NCBI RefSeq assembly: GCF_003570725.1
Contig: NZ_QWVS01000019.1
Coordinates: 1 to 35,403 of the forward strand
Direction of reading: 5' to 3'
Length of the DNA stretch: 35,403 nucleotides
Source of the DNA: Peribacillus asahii
Lineage (GTDB): Bacteria; Bacillota; Bacilli; Bacillales; DSM-1321
A model generated the notes under the pieces. That model worked only from the letters and a program-made list of their open reading frames with translations, did not search any database and had not been told where the DNA came from. Shown in pieces: positions 16,180-24,309 of the stretch. The translations under genes and the position numbers were made by a program. Every line of letters starts with the position of its first letter. Within the stretch, counting starts at the first letter, position 1.

Positions 16180-17139
16180 CTATTTAGACGTTGGAGCTAG
16201 AGTAGCTTCAGGTGATGTTACCTTGTCATAAAAATCTACGAACTTGTCACGATCGTCACTATCACGGTAAGCCATAGCCACACGTGGATGTTCATTAAGT
16301 ACACCAGAGATCATGTAAGGAATGATATAGCCCCACTCCCACTTTTGACGCATTTCTAGCATATGCTTTTCAATTACACCAAGAACGGGCTTAAGCTCAT
16401 AGCTTGTCTTTTTTATGTAGCTAACAAGAAGCTCTGTATGGCAGTTACCAGCCGCACGACCCATACCATAAACAGACGAATCAAGGAAAGTAACCCCATT
16501 TTTCATCGCAGTTAATGTATTGGCGAATGCTAATTGCATATTGTTATGCGTATGTATTCCAAGCTGTTTGTTAGGAATCATCGCTTGGAACTTTTTCACT
16601 TGATGCTCAATATCCGTAGGATCTAAGCTTCCAAAGGAGTCAACGATATATACAACATCTACAGAACTTTCCTGCACCATTTTAAACGCTTCAATAAGCT
16701 GATGTTCCGGCACACTAGATAAAGCCATAATGTTAAGTGAAGTCTCATAGCCCAAATCATGAAACATTTCTACAAGCTCCAAGCCTTTATCCACTTCACG
16801 AATATAGCATGCTACTCGAATCATATCTAAAACACTTTGTTCACGTGGTAGAATATCATTTGGATCTACACGCCCAATGTCTACTAAAGCAGATAGCTTC
16901 GTGAACTTTTTCTCAGGGATAATTTCTTTCAAGAAGTTATCGTCAAGAAATCTCCATGGATTGGGCTCAGTCGCGTTAAGAAGCTTAGGGGAGTTTTTGT
17001 AGCCAATCTCCATGTATTCAACACCAGCTGCACTTAAGCCATTATACAAGTCTTGAACAAATTCGACACTGAAATCCCAATTGTTAATTAAACCTCCATC
17101 ACGAATGGTACAGTCTAAAATTTTCATATCATTTTTCAT
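16180..17139 (-). CDS. HMGL-like (DRE-TIM) aldolase/lyase, 319 aa
   Basis: A metal-dependent TIM-barrel enzyme of the family that contains HMG-CoA lyase, isopropylmalate synthase and 4-hydroxy-2-oxovalerate aldolase. Family motifs are LDCTIRDGGL (8-17; general base and metal Asp), EIGYKNS (44-50), VDSFGSLDP (166-174), HTHNN (196-200; metal His pair) and DSSVYGMGRAAGNCHTE. It lacks the acyl-CoA or allosteric domain of larger relatives. The exact substrate is unknown. A perfect TTGACA promoter lies upstream, the ribosome binding site is TAGGAGGAG, and the gene is monocistronic with its own terminator. The promoter sits between inverted CTTGATT repeats, suggesting its own control. Confidence 0.75.
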   Translation of the reverse strand: MKNDMKILDCTIRDGGLINNWDFSVEFVQDLYNGLSAAGVEYMEIGYKNSPKLLNATEPNPWRFLDDNFLKEIIPEKKFTKLSALVDIGRVDPNDILPREQSVLDMIRVACYIREVDKGLELVEMFHDLGYETSLNIMALSSVPEHQLIEAFKMVQESSVDVVYIVDSFGSLDPTDIEHQVKKFQAMIPNKQLGIHTHNNMQLAFANTLTAMKNGVTFLDSSVYGMGRAAGNCHTELLVSYIKKTSYELKPVLGVIEKHMLEMRQKWEWGYIIPYMISGVLNEHPRVAMAYRDSDDRDKFVDFYDKVTSPEATLAPTSK

Positions 17140-17227
17140 TATGTTAGTCTCCTCCTATGTATCCCACTTTTCATTAATTTTAACCCTTACACTTTCACGC
17201 TTTTATGCTTTTATGTAATAAAGTACC

Positions 17228-17270
17228 TTGATTATGTTATATCACGATTCTTTCAAGGGTGTCAATCAAG
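17228..17270 (-). promoter_or_regulatory. Strong promoter of the aldolase-like gene inside an inverted repeat
   Basis: On the minus strand TTGACA (17260-17265), 18 bases, TATAAC (17236-17241). CTTGATT (17228-17234) and AATCAAG (17264-17270) are exact inverted repeats enclosing -10 and -35. The predicted leader is about 90 bases. Confidence 0.7.
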
Positions 17271-17379
17271 TGTTAGTCTATTTCGAAAAAATTTGATTTA
17301 TCAAAAAATAAATGATATTCCTCCAGTATAAGCTAAATCCGTTAAAGATTGCATCTCTTTTATTAATATTCTATGCATT

Positions 17380-17961
17380 CTATATTTTTATTTTATGAAT
17401 GATATTCTCCGGTTTTGCTCTAAATACGGGATATTCCTTATTATCCAGCACTACCTTTTCTCCTGAATAATCAAATCCAATTTTAGGCAAAATCCTTTCT
17501 CCTTCTGTGCTAACTGCAAAGGCACCGATTTCTTTTATATCTATCCCTTTTTCCTTAAGACGTTTTAATTGTAAAGGAATATCTTTTATAAGCGTACTTG
17601 CGTATTCTTTCCTTCGATCATCGTGAATATCAACTATTATAGTAACCAAATAAAGATATACAGTTGTTGGATTAGCATAGTTAAGAACAAATTTTCCAAC
17701 CTCATTCTCTTCCAGCTTTCCTTCTAATACAGCTGTATAATCTCCTTTATCCAAAGGAAATAGCCCGTATATCCCCTTTACCCCAGCCGGAGTTTTAAGA
17801 ACTTTATAAACCTCGGGATTCCTGAGCATAATTTCTTTAATATACTCTGGAGACACATGCCACTCTTTCGGATAAATTTTATCATTTAATAAAAGCATGC
17901 TTTCGATATCTTCTATTCCGGCTGTTGTAACTTCTTCGGGATGCTTGCGGTACTGTTTCAT
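17380..17961 (-). CDS. GNAT-like acetyltransferase of unknown substrate, 193 aa
   Basis: The product has the alternating beta/alpha pattern of a GNAT fold: TAGIEDIESMLLLND at the start, GIYGLFPLDKGDY in the middle, YLYLVTIIVDIHDDRRKEYASTLI (the usual acetyl-CoA strand and loop, here without a clear Q/RxxGxG/A) and IKEIGAFAVSTEGERILPKIGF near the end. The last is typical of GNATs, where a late strand ends in a GF motif. I chose the ATG at 17961 (AGGGA upstream), because the longer frame reaches 18066 by running through the selO terminator. No partner gene is evident. Confidence 0.6.
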   Translation of the reverse strand: MKQYRKHPEEVTTAGIEDIESMLLLNDKIYPKEWHVSPEYIKEIMLRNPEVYKVLKTPAGVKGIYGLFPLDKGDYTAVLEGKLEENEVGKFVLNYANPTTVYLYLVTIIVDIHDDRRKEYASTLIKDIPLQLKRLKEKGIDIKEIGAFAVSTEGERILPKIGFDYSGEKVVLDNKEYPVFRAKPENIIHKIKI

Positions 17962-18044
17962 TGTTCTATCCCTCATTCTCAATTTAATTTTCATATATAT
18001 ATAAGATTTTTTATTACTCATCATTTCATTATCCAGACCTTGCC

Positions 18045-18074
18045 TAAAAGAGCCTTTCGAAACCAAAAGGCTCT
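18045..18074 (-). terminator. Terminator of selO
   Basis: AGAGCCTTT (18049-18057) pairs perfectly with AAAGGCTCT (18066-18074), with TTTT on the minus strand after the stem. It lies 68 bases after the selO stop and argues against any coding start further upstream for the GNAT gene. Confidence 0.9.
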
Positions 18075-18141
18075 CTCTACCATGTTATATCTTATTTATC
18101 TTTCCTTATAAGCAATGAACAGCACTCAACATGTACTATTA

Positions 18142-19608
18142 TTATGTACCGCAAAAAGTTCGATAAGGGCGTGTTGATTCAGCAGGCAATCTAGCATACT
18201 CCGCCTGTTCAGGAGAATGAGCATAAGGATTTGAGAGAACCTGAAGAAGTCGCTCCATTACGCTATAATCTCCTTGTTTCACTGCGGCTTCTAGTGCAGC
18301 TTCTACCCGGTGATTCCGAGGGATTATTGCAGGATTGCTATTCCGCATCAATTGATGTGAATCAGCTTTTGACTCTTGCTGCCTGCCTAGTCTTGCCTTC
18401 CACAGCTCATGCCATTGAGTAAATTCGGGAGTCCCAAACAGAACCGTATCCTCTAATGTGTCAAACGTTAACGCGCGGAAGGTATTCGTATAATCAGCAC
18501 GATACTTCTGCATGATACTAAGGAGCTCTTCAATAAGAGATCTATCCTGTGCCTCTTCATTAAATAGGCCTAGTTTTGCTTTCATTCCCGCAAGCCAGTG
18601 ACCTTCATACAGCTCACCAAAAGCTGACATTGCATTTTGAGCCAGTTTAATTGCTTCCTCCTGATCATCGTGCAGCAGTGGCAATAAGCTTTCAGCAAAT
18701 CGCGCAAGATTCCACCCGCCAATATACGGCTGATTGCCATAAGCGTAGCGGCCCTCCCTATCAATCGAACTAAATACTGTTGCCGGGTCATAGGTATCCA
18801 TAAAAGCACAAGGACCATAATCAATCGTTTCTCCGCTAATCGTCATATTGTCAGTGTTCATGACCCCGTGGATAAAACCAACCAACTGCCATTTAGCAAT
18901 CAGCATAGCTTGGCGCTTAATCAACGCTTGAAGCAGTGAAAGATATCGACTCTCATCCGCTTCAATCTCCGGAAAATGGCGCTCAATTGTATAATCAGCT
19001 AAAGCCCGGAGTTCCTCAATAGTGCCCCATGTTGCAGCGTATTGAAACGTACCGACACGTAAATGACTAGCAGCAACACGGGTCAAAATTGCGCCAGGCA
19101 GCTCGGTTTCACGGATGATTGACTCACCGGTAGTCACTACTGCTAAACTACGGGTAGTAGGAATACCGAGCGCATGCATCGCTTCACTAATGATATATTC
19201 ACGCAGCATCGGTCCGAGTGCCGCTCGACCATCTCCCCCGCGAGAGTATGGCGTTCTACCTGAACCTTTCAGCTGAATATCCACCCGCTCACCTTGAGGA
19301 GTAATCTGCTCACCAAGCAGCACCGCCCGACCGTCTCCTAACATCGTAAAATGCCCGAATTGATGCCCCGCATAAGCCTGAGCAAGCGGGAAAGCTCCTT
19401 CGGGACTATCATTGCCAGCAAGCACCGCTACACCATTTTCGCTTTGCAGTTCCTCTACGTTTAATCCTAACGATTTCGCCAACGAATCATTGAGAATAAC
19501 CAAATTCGGTGAGCGTACAAGGTTTAGATTAAGACTGGAAAACAATGATTTTGGCAAACGAGCATAACTGTTGTCTAAATTCCATCCTGTTTCTTGATTC
19601 TTTGTCAT
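18142..19608 (-). CDS. selO: Protein adenylyltransferase SelO (YdiU), 488 aa
   Basis: SelO is a pseudokinase-fold enzyme that transfers AMP from ATP to Ser, Thr or Tyr of target proteins, acting in oxidative stress defence in bacteria and mitochondria. The full length and motifs are present: [17 protein letters not shown] (79-95), [19 protein letters not shown] (111-129, with the Lys and nucleotide-binding Arg), [20 protein letters not shown] (247-266, catalytic Asp/Asn) and the C-terminal FCGT ending with the conserved Cys that is selenocysteine in some relatives. GGGGGATAAG lies ahead of the ATG. It stands alone with its own terminator. Confidence 0.95.
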   Translation of the reverse strand: MTKNQETGWNLDNSYARLPKSLFSSLNLNLVRSPNLVILNDSLAKSLGLNVEELQSENGVAVLAGNDSPEGAFPLAQAYAGHQFGHFTMLGDGRAVLLGEQITPQGERVDIQLKGSGRTPYSRGGDGRAALGPMLREYIISEAMHALGIPTTRSLAVVTTGESIIRETELPGAILTRVAASHLRVGTFQYAATWGTIEELRALADYTIERHFPEIEADESRYLSLLQALIKRQAMLIAKWQLVGFIHGVMNTDNMTISGETIDYGPCAFMDTYDPATVFSSIDREGRYAYGNQPYIGGWNLARFAESLLPLLHDDQEEAIKLAQNAMSAFGELYEGHWLAGMKAKLGLFNEEAQDRSLIEELLSIMQKYRADYTNTFRALTFDTLEDTVLFGTPEFTQWHELWKARLGRQQESKADSHQLMRNSNPAIIPRNHRVEAALEAAVKQGDYSVMERLLQVLSNPYAHSPEQAEYARLPAESTRPYRTFCGT

Positions 19609-19821
19609 CTTATCCCCCTTTTCTTCTTTTGTCTTTTTCTATTCTAATTAGACAAAGACATTCTATATCTACATTTCATTTCAGTACAAAGTTACCCTCT
19701 TTTTAATGTCTACTTCCGCCAGTTTATTATACCATTCCAGATAAAGATAACACCTTTTAACGCTCACATTAGACACTAAATGAACTACACAGGTGAAAAT
19801 CCCTTTATTTTGTGACACAAC

Positions 19822-19852
19822 AAAAAGATCCTGCATGAAGCTAGGATCCTTT
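19822..19852 (-). terminator. Terminator of the gamma-glutamylcyclotransferase-like gene
   Basis: On the minus strand AAAGGATCCTA pairs with CAGGATCTTT (one bulge), followed by TTTG. It lies just after the stop at 19859. Confidence 0.75.
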
Positions 19853-19858
19853 AATCAA

Positions 19859-20248
19859 TCATTTCCCTTTAAATTCTCTCCATGAGTTGCATTCAATTTT
19901 TTCTAATCCTTCAACTTTTTCAATGGAATACACATAAACAAACCCCTCAATATCCCCCGATACGTCTTTCACCCAAACACGTTCATAGTCATTGTGAATT
20001 CGATTTTCTTCGTAACCTTCAAGCCAGTCCATTCTCTTCAAGCCTTCTTCTGTTACGCTAAACCATTCTCCGATGATTTCCTCTGCTTCAGAATCAAGCA
20101 CTAAAGCCGGATAAGCCCCTACATTATAGAGCCATCCTCGCACTTTCCCTTGCTTCATTTGTTTAATATATGGTTTGGCAACATGATGATTTGACTCTCC
20201 TGTCAATAACGTCCCATAAACAAAAACACGAAATAATGGATGATTCAT
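19859..20248 (-). CDS. Gamma-glutamylcyclotransferase-like (AIG2/GGCT) protein, 129 aa
   Basis: A small beta-barrel enzyme family that cyclises gamma-glutamyl or similar amines. Characteristic features are VFVYGTLLTGESNHH (8-22; the substrate loop YGTL), GWLYNVGAYPALV (38-50), and LEGYEENRI (76-84) with the likely catalytic Glu. Length fits the family. The substrate of bacterial GGCT-fold proteins cannot be told from sequence alone. GGGGG upstream serves as ribosome binding site; monocistronic. Confidence 0.82.
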   Translation of the reverse strand: MNHPLFRVFVYGTLLTGESNHHVAKPYIKQMKQGKVRGWLYNVGAYPALVLDSEAEEIIGEWFSVTEEGLKRMDWLEGYEENRIHNDYERVWVKDVSGDIEGFVYVYSIEKVEGLEKIECNSWREFKGK

Positions 20249-20320
20249 TATGTCCCCCCTGAATTTTTTATGTACCTCACCTAAAATAATATAAATATAT
20301 GTATATCTTAAGTTTCAACT

Positions 20321-20357
20321 AAAAAAAGCACCTTGAATCATATATGTCAAAGGTGCC
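20321..20357 (-). terminator. Terminator of the amtB operon
   Basis: AGCACCTT (20327-20334) pairs with AAGGTGCC (20350-20357). On the minus strand the stem is followed by TTTTTTT. It closes the amtB, DUF294, exonuclease unit. Confidence 0.9.
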
Positions 20358-20369
20358 TGACTATAACCG

Positions 20370-21101
20370 TTAGCTTATTTTTGCTAAATGAGCATATACA
20401 TCTGACAAATTAGAAAAACCTAGTTGTTGGGTTAAACGAACACCCTCTGCCCATAGCTTGGCAGTTCCAATGGCATCATGTAATGCATGGTGTCTTTTTT
20501 CAATGGAAATGCCAAAATGGTTACAGCAATCATCTAAAGTAATTAAATCTTTTTTAGGCACCACGACCTTCGTTAAAAAAGACGTATCCATAATACGATG
20601 CTGAAAATTCAGCTTTAAAACAGAAGATGTGGCATGCTGCATAAAACTTTTTTCATGATTGGCATGATGAGCAACGAGAGGCTGACTTTCAATAAATTGA
20701 TAGAATTCTTTTAGCACTTGTTCTAACGAAGGAGCTTCAGCAAGTTCACCTTCACAAATACCCGTTAAATTTTTAACATGTTCTGAAAGTGGCTCATTAC
20801 AATTCACTAAAGAATAATACGTTTCATCTTCCATAACTTGATCACCAACCATTTTAACAGCACCAATGGATAAAATTTCATCCCCTTTTTGTGGATGAAA
20901 GCCTGTCGTTTCTAAATCAAATACCGTTACCTTTAATTCTGAAAAAGGTATCTGCAAAACATCTTTAGCTTTCACATCCCTCTGAAGCTGTCTGAGAAAC
21001 GCTATGCTTGCCGGATCAGTTTGATGTGCAACAGATGTGTACATACTCGGACTTAGCTTTCCAGACAATTGTTTAATAAAGCGAACCATCGGATTCATCA
21101 T
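20370..21101 (-). CDS. DnaQ-like (PolC/epsilon-type) 3'-5' exonuclease, 243 aa
   Basis: A DEDDh exonuclease: ExoI motif VFDLETTG (catalytic Asp62/Glu64), ExoII VAHHANHEKSF (Asp replaced by His-Glu region, still typical of the subfamily around 143-153), ExoIII HHALHDA (His204, Asp209). It lacks a polymerase or helicase partner domain, and has about 55 extra residues at the N-terminus. The ATG at 21101 overlaps the upstream stop (ATGA), showing translational coupling with the DUF294 gene. The pairing DUF294 plus DnaQ-like exonuclease is known from other bacteria, often beside transporters. The role may be turnover of a nucleotide or RNA signal rather than DNA proofreading; this is inference. 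Confidence 0.8.
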   Translation of the reverse strand: MMNPMVRFIKQLSGKLSPSMYTSVAHQTDPASIAFLRQLQRDVKAKDVLQIPFSELKVTVFDLETTGFHPQKGDEILSIGAVKMVGDQVMEDETYYSLVNCNEPLSEHVKNLTGICEGELAEAPSLEQVLKEFYQFIESQPLVAHHANHEKSFMQHATSSVLKLNFQHRIMDTSFLTKVVVPKKDLITLDDCCNHFGISIEKRHHALHDAIGTAKLWAEGVRLTQQLGFSNLSDVYAHLAKIS

Positions 21102-22108
21102 GATGAACACCCTTTATTAATAATATGTTTTGTTTCAGTAAACAGCCTATAGCCATGCTTCATAATCTGTTTAAGCTCTTGCTTTTCCGATTTTGTTAAA
21201 GAATCCACATGTAAGAGATGAACATCCTCATAACTTTTCGACTGCTTTTTAAAGTAAAGACGTAAGTGTAATAGCTTTTCAAAATCAACTTGATATTTTT
21301 TGATATTATTATAACGATTAGGCAGCTGTTGAAAACGGGCTAAAGTAGACGGAGTAAAAATTCCCTCTTTCAATGAAAGCAAGCGCAAAGAATTGATATA
21401 TGGAAAAAAGATTACTTCCTTCATATTAATACACCTTGTTTTCTTACCAAAAGAATCCGGTAGAAACTGCCCAAGAATACCGAGTCCTTTCTTCATATGA
21501 CGGATATTTTCAAATAAACGAATATATAAGTAAGGATCTTTCTTCAAATGGTTAAATGCATGTTCTTTTAATCTTAATAGAAAACCATCCTCTCCTATTA
21601 AAACACGCGAATCAAAGAAGGTAGAAAAATACCGGAGAGATTCCCAGCTTGCCTCATTCAACCAATTGCTAATTTGCCGTTCCCAAGAAGCGACTGAATT
21701 GCACCATTTAGGGTTTGATGACATAACCTTTCCATCACACAATTCATAACCAACTACACTTAACCCCTTAGAGATTTCTTCTCCCATCCTTAAAAAATAG
21801 GATTTAAATCCTTCGTTTCCTGCAAAAATAATACCGTGGTCTTGATCACTCCAAATAGATTGTTCAGACCTTCCGCCACTACCCATTATAAAGAAAGCAA
21901 AGTGAGCCGGGGCTGGCCCAAGCTCACTTTCTACTTTCTCGATTGCTTTTTGAACAGTTTTCTTAATTAACCTATCATGAAATTGATTAAGAGCTATTGG
22001 ATTCTCCCAAACTTCATGAATATGTTCATCTCGCCACTGTCTCATTTCAAGATAGCAGTTTATATACGCTTCAAACTCATCATTATCTGAATGGTTAACA
22101 ACAACCAT
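21098..22108 (-). CDS. DUF294 nucleotidyltransferase-like (GlnD-like) protein, 336 aa
   Basis: The N-terminal part is a DUF294 nucleotidyltransferase-fold domain with FFIMGSGGRSEQSIWSDQDHGI: GSGGRSE (76-82) and the metal-binding D-x-D of SDQDHG (87-92). The C-terminal half is the helical DUF294_C region. In its family this domain resembles the uridylyltransferase domain of GlnD, the enzyme that modifies PII. It lacks CBS and cyclic-nucleotide domains often fused to it. The gene starts 2 bases after amtB and overlaps the exonuclease gene, so all three belong to one operon. It may be a nitrogen sensor that replaces the usual glnK; what it modifies is unknown. Confidence 0.85.
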   Translation of the reverse strand: MVVVNHSDNDEFEAYINCYLEMRQWRDEHIHEVWENPIALNQFHDRLIKKTVQKAIEKVESELGPAPAHFAFFIMGSGGRSEQSIWSDQDHGIIFAGNEGFKSYFLRMGEEISKGLSVVGYELCDGKVMSSNPKWCNSVASWERQISNWLNEASWESLRYFSTFFDSRVLIGEDGFLLRLKEHAFNHLKKDPYLYIRLFENIRHMKKGLGILGQFLPDSFGKKTRCINMKEVIFFPYINSLRLLSLKEGIFTPSTLARFQQLPNRYNNIKKYQVDFEKLLHLRLYFKKQSKSYEDVHLLHVDSLTKSEKQELKQIMKHGYRLFTETKHIINKGCSS

Positions 22109-22110
22109 TT

Positions 22111-23388
22111 TTATACACCTGCTTTTTCTTTATGCTCAGGCATGCTTTCTGGATAACCATAACTTCCGTGTTCACTTAAATCAAGTCCAATGATTTCTTC
22201 TTCTTCAGTAACACGGATACCTCCCATAACTGCATTCATCACTTTTAAGATAATGTATGAAACAACAAATGCGTATACACCTGATGCCGCTACACCCATT
22301 GCTTGAACACCTAATTGTGTAAAGCCGCCACCGTAGAATAATCCCGCTTGGCCCCAGTCAATATCTGTTGAAAGTGCAGGTACTGCAAATAGTCCATTAG
22401 AAAGTGTCCCCCACACACCAACTGTACCGTGAACGGATAATGCAAAAATCGGATCGTCAATCTTCGCTTTATCAAACAATTTCATACTATAGAAGACCAT
22501 AAGTCCACCAACTAAACCGATCACAACTGCTGCCCAAGGTTCAACGAATCCACAAGATGCAGTAATGGCAACAAGACCTGCTAATGCACCATTTAATGTT
22601 GTTGGAATATCAGCTTTACCCGTTACTACCCAAGCGATAAACATCGCAGCAACTGCTCCAGCACCAGCAGCTAATTGTGTATTTAAAGAAACAAAACCAA
22701 AGAATGCATCTGCAACTCCAAATGTACTACCACCGTTAAATCCAAACCAACCTACCCATAAAATCAGAACACCTAACGCAGTAAAAACTTGGTTATGACC
22801 AGCAATATCATTTGATGAGCCGTCTTTATTGTATTTACCAATACGCGGCTTTAAGATCATTGTAGCAGCTAAAGCAGCCATTGCACCTGTTAAATGAACA
22901 ACTGTAGAACCAGCGAAGTCTTGTTTACCATGTTCACCTAACCAACCGCCACCCCAAATCCAGTGAGCAACGACAGGATAAACAAGTGCCGAGAATAAAA
23001 TGGCAAAAATAACATAAGCAGATAATTTTGCACGTTCAGCGAAACCACCAAATGCAATTGTTAGAGAGACTAAAGCAAACATCATTTGGAACATAAAATC
23101 CACAGCGGGAGCTAACCCTTCCTCAACCGTCGAGGCATCACCGTAAAAGAAATTTGATAATCCTATAAATGCATTACCTTCTCCATAAATAAAACCATAT
23201 CCGACAGCCCAGAAAACTAAAGCTCCAATTCCTGCAGTGAAAATTGTCTTACCGGCAATGTGACCAGCATTCTTCATTCTAGTTGAACCAGCTTCAAGTA
23301 ATATGAATCCACCTAACATAAAGAAAACTAAAATTGTACCAATGATTACCCACAGATTATCCATTAAAACTATAGCATCCAATTCCAC
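22111..23388 (-). CDS. amtB: Ammonium transporter (Amt/NrgA), 425 aa
   Basis: A polytopic membrane channel protein that brings ammonium into the cell when nitrogen is limiting. Eleven hydrophobic stretches and the family motifs are seen: the twin-His pair of the pore, His165 (DFAGSTVVHLTGA) and His320 (FALSVHGTVGVWG), the Asp157, and the FGGFAERAK loop. The C-terminal tail EEEIIGLDLSEHG, which in other species contacts PII, is present. GTG is the start, with GGAGATGA upstream. Promoter and TnrA/GlnR box are 45-95 bases upstream. No glnK follows; the DUF294 gene does, 2 bases after the stop. Confidence 0.95.
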   Translation of the reverse strand: MELDAIVLMDNLWVIIGTILVFFMLGGFILLEAGSTRMKNAGHIAGKTIFTAGIGALVFWAVGYGFIYGEGNAFIGLSNFFYGDASTVEEGLAPAVDFMFQMMFALVSLTIAFGGFAERAKLSAYVIFAILFSALVYPVVAHWIWGGGWLGEHGKQDFAGSTVVHLTGAMAALAATMILKPRIGKYNKDGSSNDIAGHNQVFTALGVLILWVGWFGFNGGSTFGVADAFFGFVSLNTQLAAGAGAVAAMFIAWVVTGKADIPTTLNGALAGLVAITASCGFVEPWAAVVIGLVGGLMVFYSMKLFDKAKIDDPIFALSVHGTVGVWGTLSNGLFAVPALSTDIDWGQAGLFYGGGFTQLGVQAMGVAASGVYAFVVSYIILKVMNAVMGGIRVTEEEEIIGLDLSEHGSYGYPESMPEHKEKAGV

Positions 23389-23431
23389 TCATCTCCTTTT
23401 CTGTTTCTGTTAATCTTGTAATATATTTCAA

Positions 23432-23460
23432 AGTATAAATGTAAGGAAACGTAACATCAA
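23432..23460 (-). promoter_or_regulatory. amtB promoter
   Basis: On the minus strand TTGATG (23455-23460), 17 bases, TATACT (23432-23437), with a predicted transcription start near 23425. Confidence 0.65.
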
Positions 23461-23466
23461 GTGTTA

Positions 23467-23483
23467 TGTCAGATTTTCTAACA
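23467..23483 (-). promoter_or_regulatory. TnrA/GlnR box upstream of amtB
   Basis: TGTCAGATTTTCTAACA on the plus strand, or TGTTAGAAAATCTGACA on the other, exactly fits TGTNAN7TNACA. Its centre is about 50 bases upstream of the predicted transcription start, as at the TnrA-activated nrgAB promoter of B. subtilis. Confidence 0.8.
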
Positions 23484-23600
23484 AACAAATTACACAAAAA
23501 TATTCCCCCTATAAACGAACAACCTATTCACTCTCCTTCTTTAACTTCTTCTATGTAGTTTAGTTATGGATCTAAATAAGTTTTATGACAGAAAACATTA

Positions 23601-23622
23601 GACGACGGTATTCACCGTCGTC
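23601..23622. terminator. Perfect GC-rich hairpin
   Basis: GACGACGGT, loop of 4, ACCGTCGTC. On the minus strand it is followed by TAATGTTTTCTG. It follows the short frame ending at 23634. Confidence 0.6.
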
Positions 23623-23633
23623 CATTCTCCGTC

Positions 23634-23747
23634 CTATTTCACTTGTGGCAGCGGCCGATTCAGCCGCTCACTATAAAAAGCATCCATATCCAACTCAAAG
23701 TCTTTTAAAATCGGATACCAAGGCGTTACCGGTTCTTCTTCCAACAC
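23634..23747 (-). CDS. Short frame of 37 codons, probable tail of a lost gene
   Basis: VLEEEPVTPWYPILKDFELD then AFYSERLNRPLPQVK and stop. The composition is that of a real protein end, and a terminator follows, but a start codon (GTG or TTG) overlaps the end of the GlsB-type gene, and there is no good ribosome binding site. I cannot name a family. It may be a C-terminal remnant of a deleted gene, or a small gene coupled to the one upstream. Confidence 0.35.
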   Translation of the reverse strand: MLEEEPVTPWYPILKDFELDMDAFYSERLNRPLPQVK

Positions 23748-23751
23748 AAAG

Positions 23752-24006
23752 CTAATCAAAAAGCTTGGCAATGATACCTGCAACAATAACAACAATAATG
23801 GCACCAATTAGGGCGGGAACTAACGAAAAGCCTGCTACCATAGGACCCCATGTCCCAAATAAGAGCGGACCAATCCAGGCTCCTATGAAACCAGCTACTA
23901 TAGCTCCAACCCAGCCTCCTGGCATATCAAAAGGTGATATCTTATCGGCAACCGTACCAATTATCATCGCAATAATAACAGAAAGAATAAAGGTAATAAC
24001 ACTCAT
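23752..24006 (-). CDS. GlsB/YeaQ/YmgE-family membrane protein, 84 aa
   Basis: A small, very hydrophobic protein with three membrane segments (about 3-20, 31-53, 60-80) and Gly-rich motifs GGWVGAIVAGFIGAWIG and LIGAIIVVIVAGIIAKLFD. This is the pattern of the transglycosylase-associated / YeaQ / GlsB family, linked to stress in Firmicutes and Enterobacteria; the molecular function is unknown. I use the ATG at 24006 (GAGGGG upstream), which gives the usual length; the longer frame adds an unlike N-terminus. Confidence 0.82.
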   Translation of the reverse strand: MSVITFILSVIIAMIIGTVADKISPFDMPGGWVGAIVAGFIGAWIGPLLFGTWGPMVAGFSLVPALIGAIIVVIVAGIIAKLFD

Positions 24007-24126
24007 TCCAACACCCCTCTTTCCCATCGTATGCAAGCCTTGTACTAAATGTTCGAGTGGAAAAAGGGTCCTCACAAACATATAAGTCCCCCTTCTTCAT
24101 ACATAGTATTATTCCTAATGCCGCTA

Positions 24127-24168
24127 TAACGATAAAGAGCTCAGTGAAGACTGAGCTCTTTATCGTTA
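24127..24168. terminator. Perfect 19-bp hairpin terminator
   Basis: TAACGATAAAGAGCTCAGT, loop GAAG, and the exact complement. It lies about 140 bases after the thrC stop. The stem ends in A/T runs rather than a clean U-tract, so it may work both ways. Confidence 0.7.
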
Positions 24169-24309
24169 GATTTATTTAATTCATTCTTATGCAATCATTC
24201 AGATTATCACAACAGGGCTATACACTCTTCTCTTACGTCCATTTCATTCCAATTAGAGAAATCTAAACAAATCTCTTCCATTTGTTTTTACCGAATTTAA
24301 GTTAAAATG

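Noticed and set aside
17962..18066. Longer N-terminus for the GNAT-like protein
   Set aside because: It runs through the perfect selO terminator hairpin; the ATG at 17961 has its own AGGGA site.
22565..22798. Plus-strand frame opposite amtB
   Set aside because: It is an antisense shadow of the amtB coding region with Ala/Pro/Thr-rich sequence and no ribosome binding site.
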